Part shown: piece by piece, positions 61,886 through 64,000 of the stretch
Position numbering within the stretch: the stretch's first letter is position 1
How the letters are laid out: every line of letters starts with the position of its first letter
DNA from: CBDHDJ01 sp965261645
GTDB taxonomy: Bacteria > Pseudomonadota > Alphaproteobacteria > SHVV01
Assembly: GCA_965261645.1 (NCBI GenBank)
Contig: CBDHDJ010000002.1
Span: 434,001-498,000 of the forward strand
Direction: 5' to 3'
Length of the DNA stretch: 64,000 nt
Made by a program: the position numbers and the translations under genes
Notes under the pieces: model-generated
Seen by the model: the letters and a program-made list of their open reading frames with translations, nothing else
What the model was told of the DNA's origin: nothing
Database searches by the model: none

Positions 61886-62716
61886 ATGACCCGACCCGAT
61901 CTCATCGATGCGGCAGGGGTTGCCCACGAACCCGCCGGTGAGGATGCGCGGATCGTCTCGCTGGTGCCGAGCATCACCGAGCTTCTGTTCGATCTCGGCC
62001 TCGGCGCCCAGATAGTCGGCCGGACCCACTACTGCATTCACCCAGCGGAGCAGGTGAAGGGGGTCCCGAGCCTCGGCGGCACCAAGAAGATCAGGCTCGA
62101 CCGGCTGGCGGCGCTTAGGCCCACCCACGTCATCGTCAACATCGACGAAAACACCGAGGCGATGGCCGCTGCCATTCGCGAGCTCGGGCCCGAGCTCATC
62201 GTCACGCACCCGCTTGCGCCAGACGACAACCCCGGCCTCTACCGGTTGCTCGGAGGCGTATTTGACCGCGCGGCGGAGGCGGAGGAGTTGAGCGCGCTCT
62301 TCGGGGAGGTTCTGGCCGCGCTACGGGAGGCCGCGCAGGACTGGGCCACGCGCAAGGTGCTCTATCTGATCTGGCGCGATCCCTGGATGACGATCTCGCG
62401 CGATACCTACATCTCTCGCATGCTCGCGCTGGTTCACTGGGAGACGGCCGCTGGCCCGTCCGACGAGCGCTACCCGGAAATCGACATGACCGATGAGCTC
62501 ATCAAAGCCATCGACATTGTTCTTTTCTCCACCGAGCCCTACCTCTTTACCGACCACGACGTGGGGGCCTTTCGCGCCACCTATCCTGAGAGCGAGGTGC
62601 GCTCGTCCTTGATCGACGGCGAGATGGTTTCATGGTACGGAAGCCGGGCCGTCACGGGCCTCGACTATCTACGCCGCTTCGCCGGGGCCATGCGTGAAAC
62701 GACAACCAACGACTGA
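61886..62716 (+). CDS. BtuF-like helical-backbone metal receptor (cobalamin/siderophore-binding family)
   Basis: This encodes 276 residues. The fold signature is clear: RIVSLVPSITELLFDLGLGA, IVGRTHYCIHPAEQVKGVPS LGGTKK and AALRPTHVIVNIDENTEAMA. There is no signal peptide or lipobox, so it would stay in the cytoplasm, unlike classical BtuF. No ABC permease or ATPase gene is adjacent, so a transport role is uncertain. The gene is followed 15 bp later by the first GST. Confidence 0.85.
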   Translation: MTRPDLIDAAGVAHEPAGEDARIVSLVPSITELLFDLGLGAQIVGRTHYCIHPAEQVKGVPSLGGTKKIRLDRLAALRPTHVIVNIDENTEAMAAAIRELGPELIVTHPLAPDDNPGLYRLLGGVFDRAAEAEELSALFGEVLAALREAAQDWATRKVLYLIWRDPWMTISRDTYISRMLALVHWETAAGPSDERYPEIDMTDELIKAIDIVLFSTEPYLFTDHDVGAFRATYPESEVRSSLIDGEMVSWYGSRAVTGLDYLRRFAGAMRETTTND

Positions 62717-62731
62717 CTGCAGGGGAGTGCG

Positions 62732-63424
62732 ATGATCGATGTTTACACTTGGCCGACGCCGAACGGCCACAAGGTCCACATCATGCTGGAAGAGACCGGC
62801 CTCGATTACACCGTCCACGGTATCGATATTCTGGCCGGGGACCAGTTCGAGCCGGCCTTTCTCAAGATCAGCCCCAACAACCGGATTCCCGCCATCGTCG
62901 ATCACGACGGTCCGGGCGGCAAGGAGATCCCGCTCTTCGAATCGGGCGCGATCCTGATCTATCTCGCGGAAAAGACCGGCCAGTTCCAGTCCTCCGACCC
63001 GGCCAAGCGCTACGAGACTATTCAGTGGGTCATGTTCCAGATGGGCAACATCGGCCCGATGCTCGGCCAGGCGCATCATTTCCGCGGCTACACCAAGGAA
63101 ACCATCCCCTACGCCGTCGACCGCTACACCAACGAGGCGAAGCGGCTCTATGGCGTCATGGACCGCCGCCTCGGCGAGGCGGACTACCTGGCCGGCGAGT
63201 ACTCCATTGCCGACATGGCGTCGTACCCGTGGCTCCGTTCGTGGGAAAGCCAGGGCGTCAATCTCTCGGACTATGCCAACGTCGAGCGCTGGTTCAACGC
63301 CATCAACGACCGCCCCGCGGTCAAAAAGGCGCTCGAAGTTCTCAAGGACGATACCGGCAAGACGAAAATGGACGACAAGGCGCGCGACATTCTGTTCGGC
63401 AAGGCGCAGTTCGCCCAGCGCTAA
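62732..63424 (+). CDS. YfcG-like (nu-class) glutathione transferase, copy 1
   Basis: This encodes 230 residues. The N-terminal thioredoxin-like domain has YTWPTPNGHKVHIMLEETGL and LKISPNNRIPAIVDHDGPGG KEIPLFESGAILIYLAEKTG. The helical domain has FQMGNIGPMLGQAHHFRGYT and YLAGEYSIADMASYPWLRSW. The TPNG(H/Q)K element is characteristic of the YfcG/YghU group, which has disulfide reductase activity with glutathione. A second homologous gene follows 68 bp downstream. Confidence 0.93.
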   Translation: MIDVYTWPTPNGHKVHIMLEETGLDYTVHGIDILAGDQFEPAFLKISPNNRIPAIVDHDGPGGKEIPLFESGAILIYLAEKTGQFQSSDPAKRYETIQWVMFQMGNIGPMLGQAHHFRGYTKETIPYAVDRYTNEAKRLYGVMDRRLGEADYLAGEYSIADMASYPWLRSWESQGVNLSDYANVERWFNAINDRPAVKKALEVLKDDTGKTKMDDKARDILFGKAQFAQR

Positions 63425-63492
63425 GCCTCCTTAGCGGGTGGGGAGGTGGCGGGCGGGCGCGGCCCGAGCGGTCTCTCATGGAGTGAGCACCC

Positions 63493-64000
63493 ATGATCGA
63501 TCTCTACAGCTTCGGCACGCCGAACGGCCAGAAGGCGGCCATCATGCTCGAGGAGGTGGGGCTCGAGTACAAGCTCCACAAGATCAACATTCTCGAGGGC
63601 GACCAGGACACCGACGAATACATAGCCATCAGTCCCTACAGCAAGATACCGGCGATCGTCGACCACGACACCGAGAGCGGTCCGCCGTATCCGGTGTTCG
63701 AATCGGGCGCGATCCTCATGTACCTCGCCGAGAAGACCGGCCAGCTCATGCCAGCGGAAATGCAAGCGCGCTACGAAGTGATCCAGTGGCTCATGTTCCA
63801 GATGGGCGGGCTCGGCCCGATGCTGGGCCAGGCCCATCACTTCCTCAAGTTCGGCCCCGAGCGCATTCCCTACGCCATGGGACGCTACACGAAGGAGGCC
63901 AACCGGCTCTATCGCGTCCTGAACCGCCGGCTGGCGGATCAGGAGTATCTTACCGCCGCCTATTCGATCGCCGACATCGCCACGTTCCCGTGGATTCAGT
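63493..64000 (+). CDS. YfcG-like glutathione transferase, copy 2 (runs off the window)
   Basis: 169 residues are visible, starting MIDLYSFGTPNGQKAAIMLE. The same motifs as copy 1 follow: ISPYSKIPAIVDHDTESG, FESGAILMYLAEKTGQLMPA, WLMFQMGGLGPMLGQAHHFL and YSIADIATFPW at the end. The C-terminal part is outside the window. It is paralogous to its upstream neighbour, so this is a tandem duplication with divergence. Confidence 0.92.
   Translation, partial: MIDLYSFGTPNGQKAAIMLEEVGLEYKLHKINILEGDQDTDEYIAISPYSKIPAIVDHDTESGPPYPVFESGAILMYLAEKTGQLMPAEMQARYEVIQWLMFQMGGLGPMLGQAHHFLKFGPERIPYAMGRYTKEANRLYRVLNRRLADQEYLTAAYSIADIATFPWIQ

Overview
This 64 kb window is alphaproteobacterial chromosome, GC-rich. 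The main evidence is a DivK response regulator directly followed by a PleD-type diguanylate cyclase, an EipB (DUF1849) envelope protein, GatCAB, and a pyrB-pyrC pair whose PyrC lacks its metal ligands. The gene set fits Rhodospirillales-like or related lineages better than Rhizobiales, but the genus cannot be fixed from what is visible.

The window has two halves. From 1 to about 36.6 kb it is an insertion-sequence graveyard. At least ten IS elements or fragments are present (IS6, IS110/IS1111, IS256, IS5/IS1182-like, IS66, IS21, IS1595, IS3, IS630, IS1182), plus one complete and one truncated group II intron, a decayed large serine recombinase, a phage terminase remnant, a nuclease remnant and a tRNA 3'-end remnant. 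Elements are nested: an IS5/IS1182-like element sits in an IS256 transposase, and a group II intron sits in an IS1182 transposase that itself truncates an IS21. Host genes survive as islands: an SPFH/NfeD pair (1-1143), RidA (12.1 kb), a TPR protein and YciB (13.1-15.4 kb), a FadD-type acyl-CoA ligase (17.7-19.4 kb), and a metabolic island at 20.9-25.1 kb. That island holds two paralogous phytanoyl-CoA-type dioxygenases, a TorT-like periplasmic binding protein and a frameshifted SDR. Two IS630 copies in the same orientation flank it, so it resembles a composite element. A DMT permease follows at 29.5 kb.

From 36.7 kb onward the DNA is mostly housekeeping. First come a FemAB-like GNAT protein, an HpcH/HpaI aldolase with two tandem RidA proteins, a GGDEF protein, EipB, a ROK kinase, and divK-pleD, where pleD is broken by a 2-nt frameshift and by a second identical copy of the 1444-bp IS. 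Then comes a long minus-strand run whose genes lie close together or overlap (ruvX, pyrB, pyrC-like, plsY, dprA, topA, rnr, NUDIX, MFS, rpmG), divergent from gatC-gatA-gatB. The right end holds an AbrB/MazF-type toxin-antitoxin pair, a BtuF-like metal-receptor protein and two tandem YfcG-like glutathione transferases; the last runs off the window.

The most unusual items are the IS630-flanked PhyH-TorT-SDR-PhyH island, the in-frame spliceable group II intron in an IS1182 transposase with a truncated sibling at a matching exon motif, the IS1111 element with a candidate guide-RNA region, the disrupted pleD, and an IS66 transposase with a tandemly repeated coiled-coil extension. No CRISPR array, rRNA or complete tRNA was seen.
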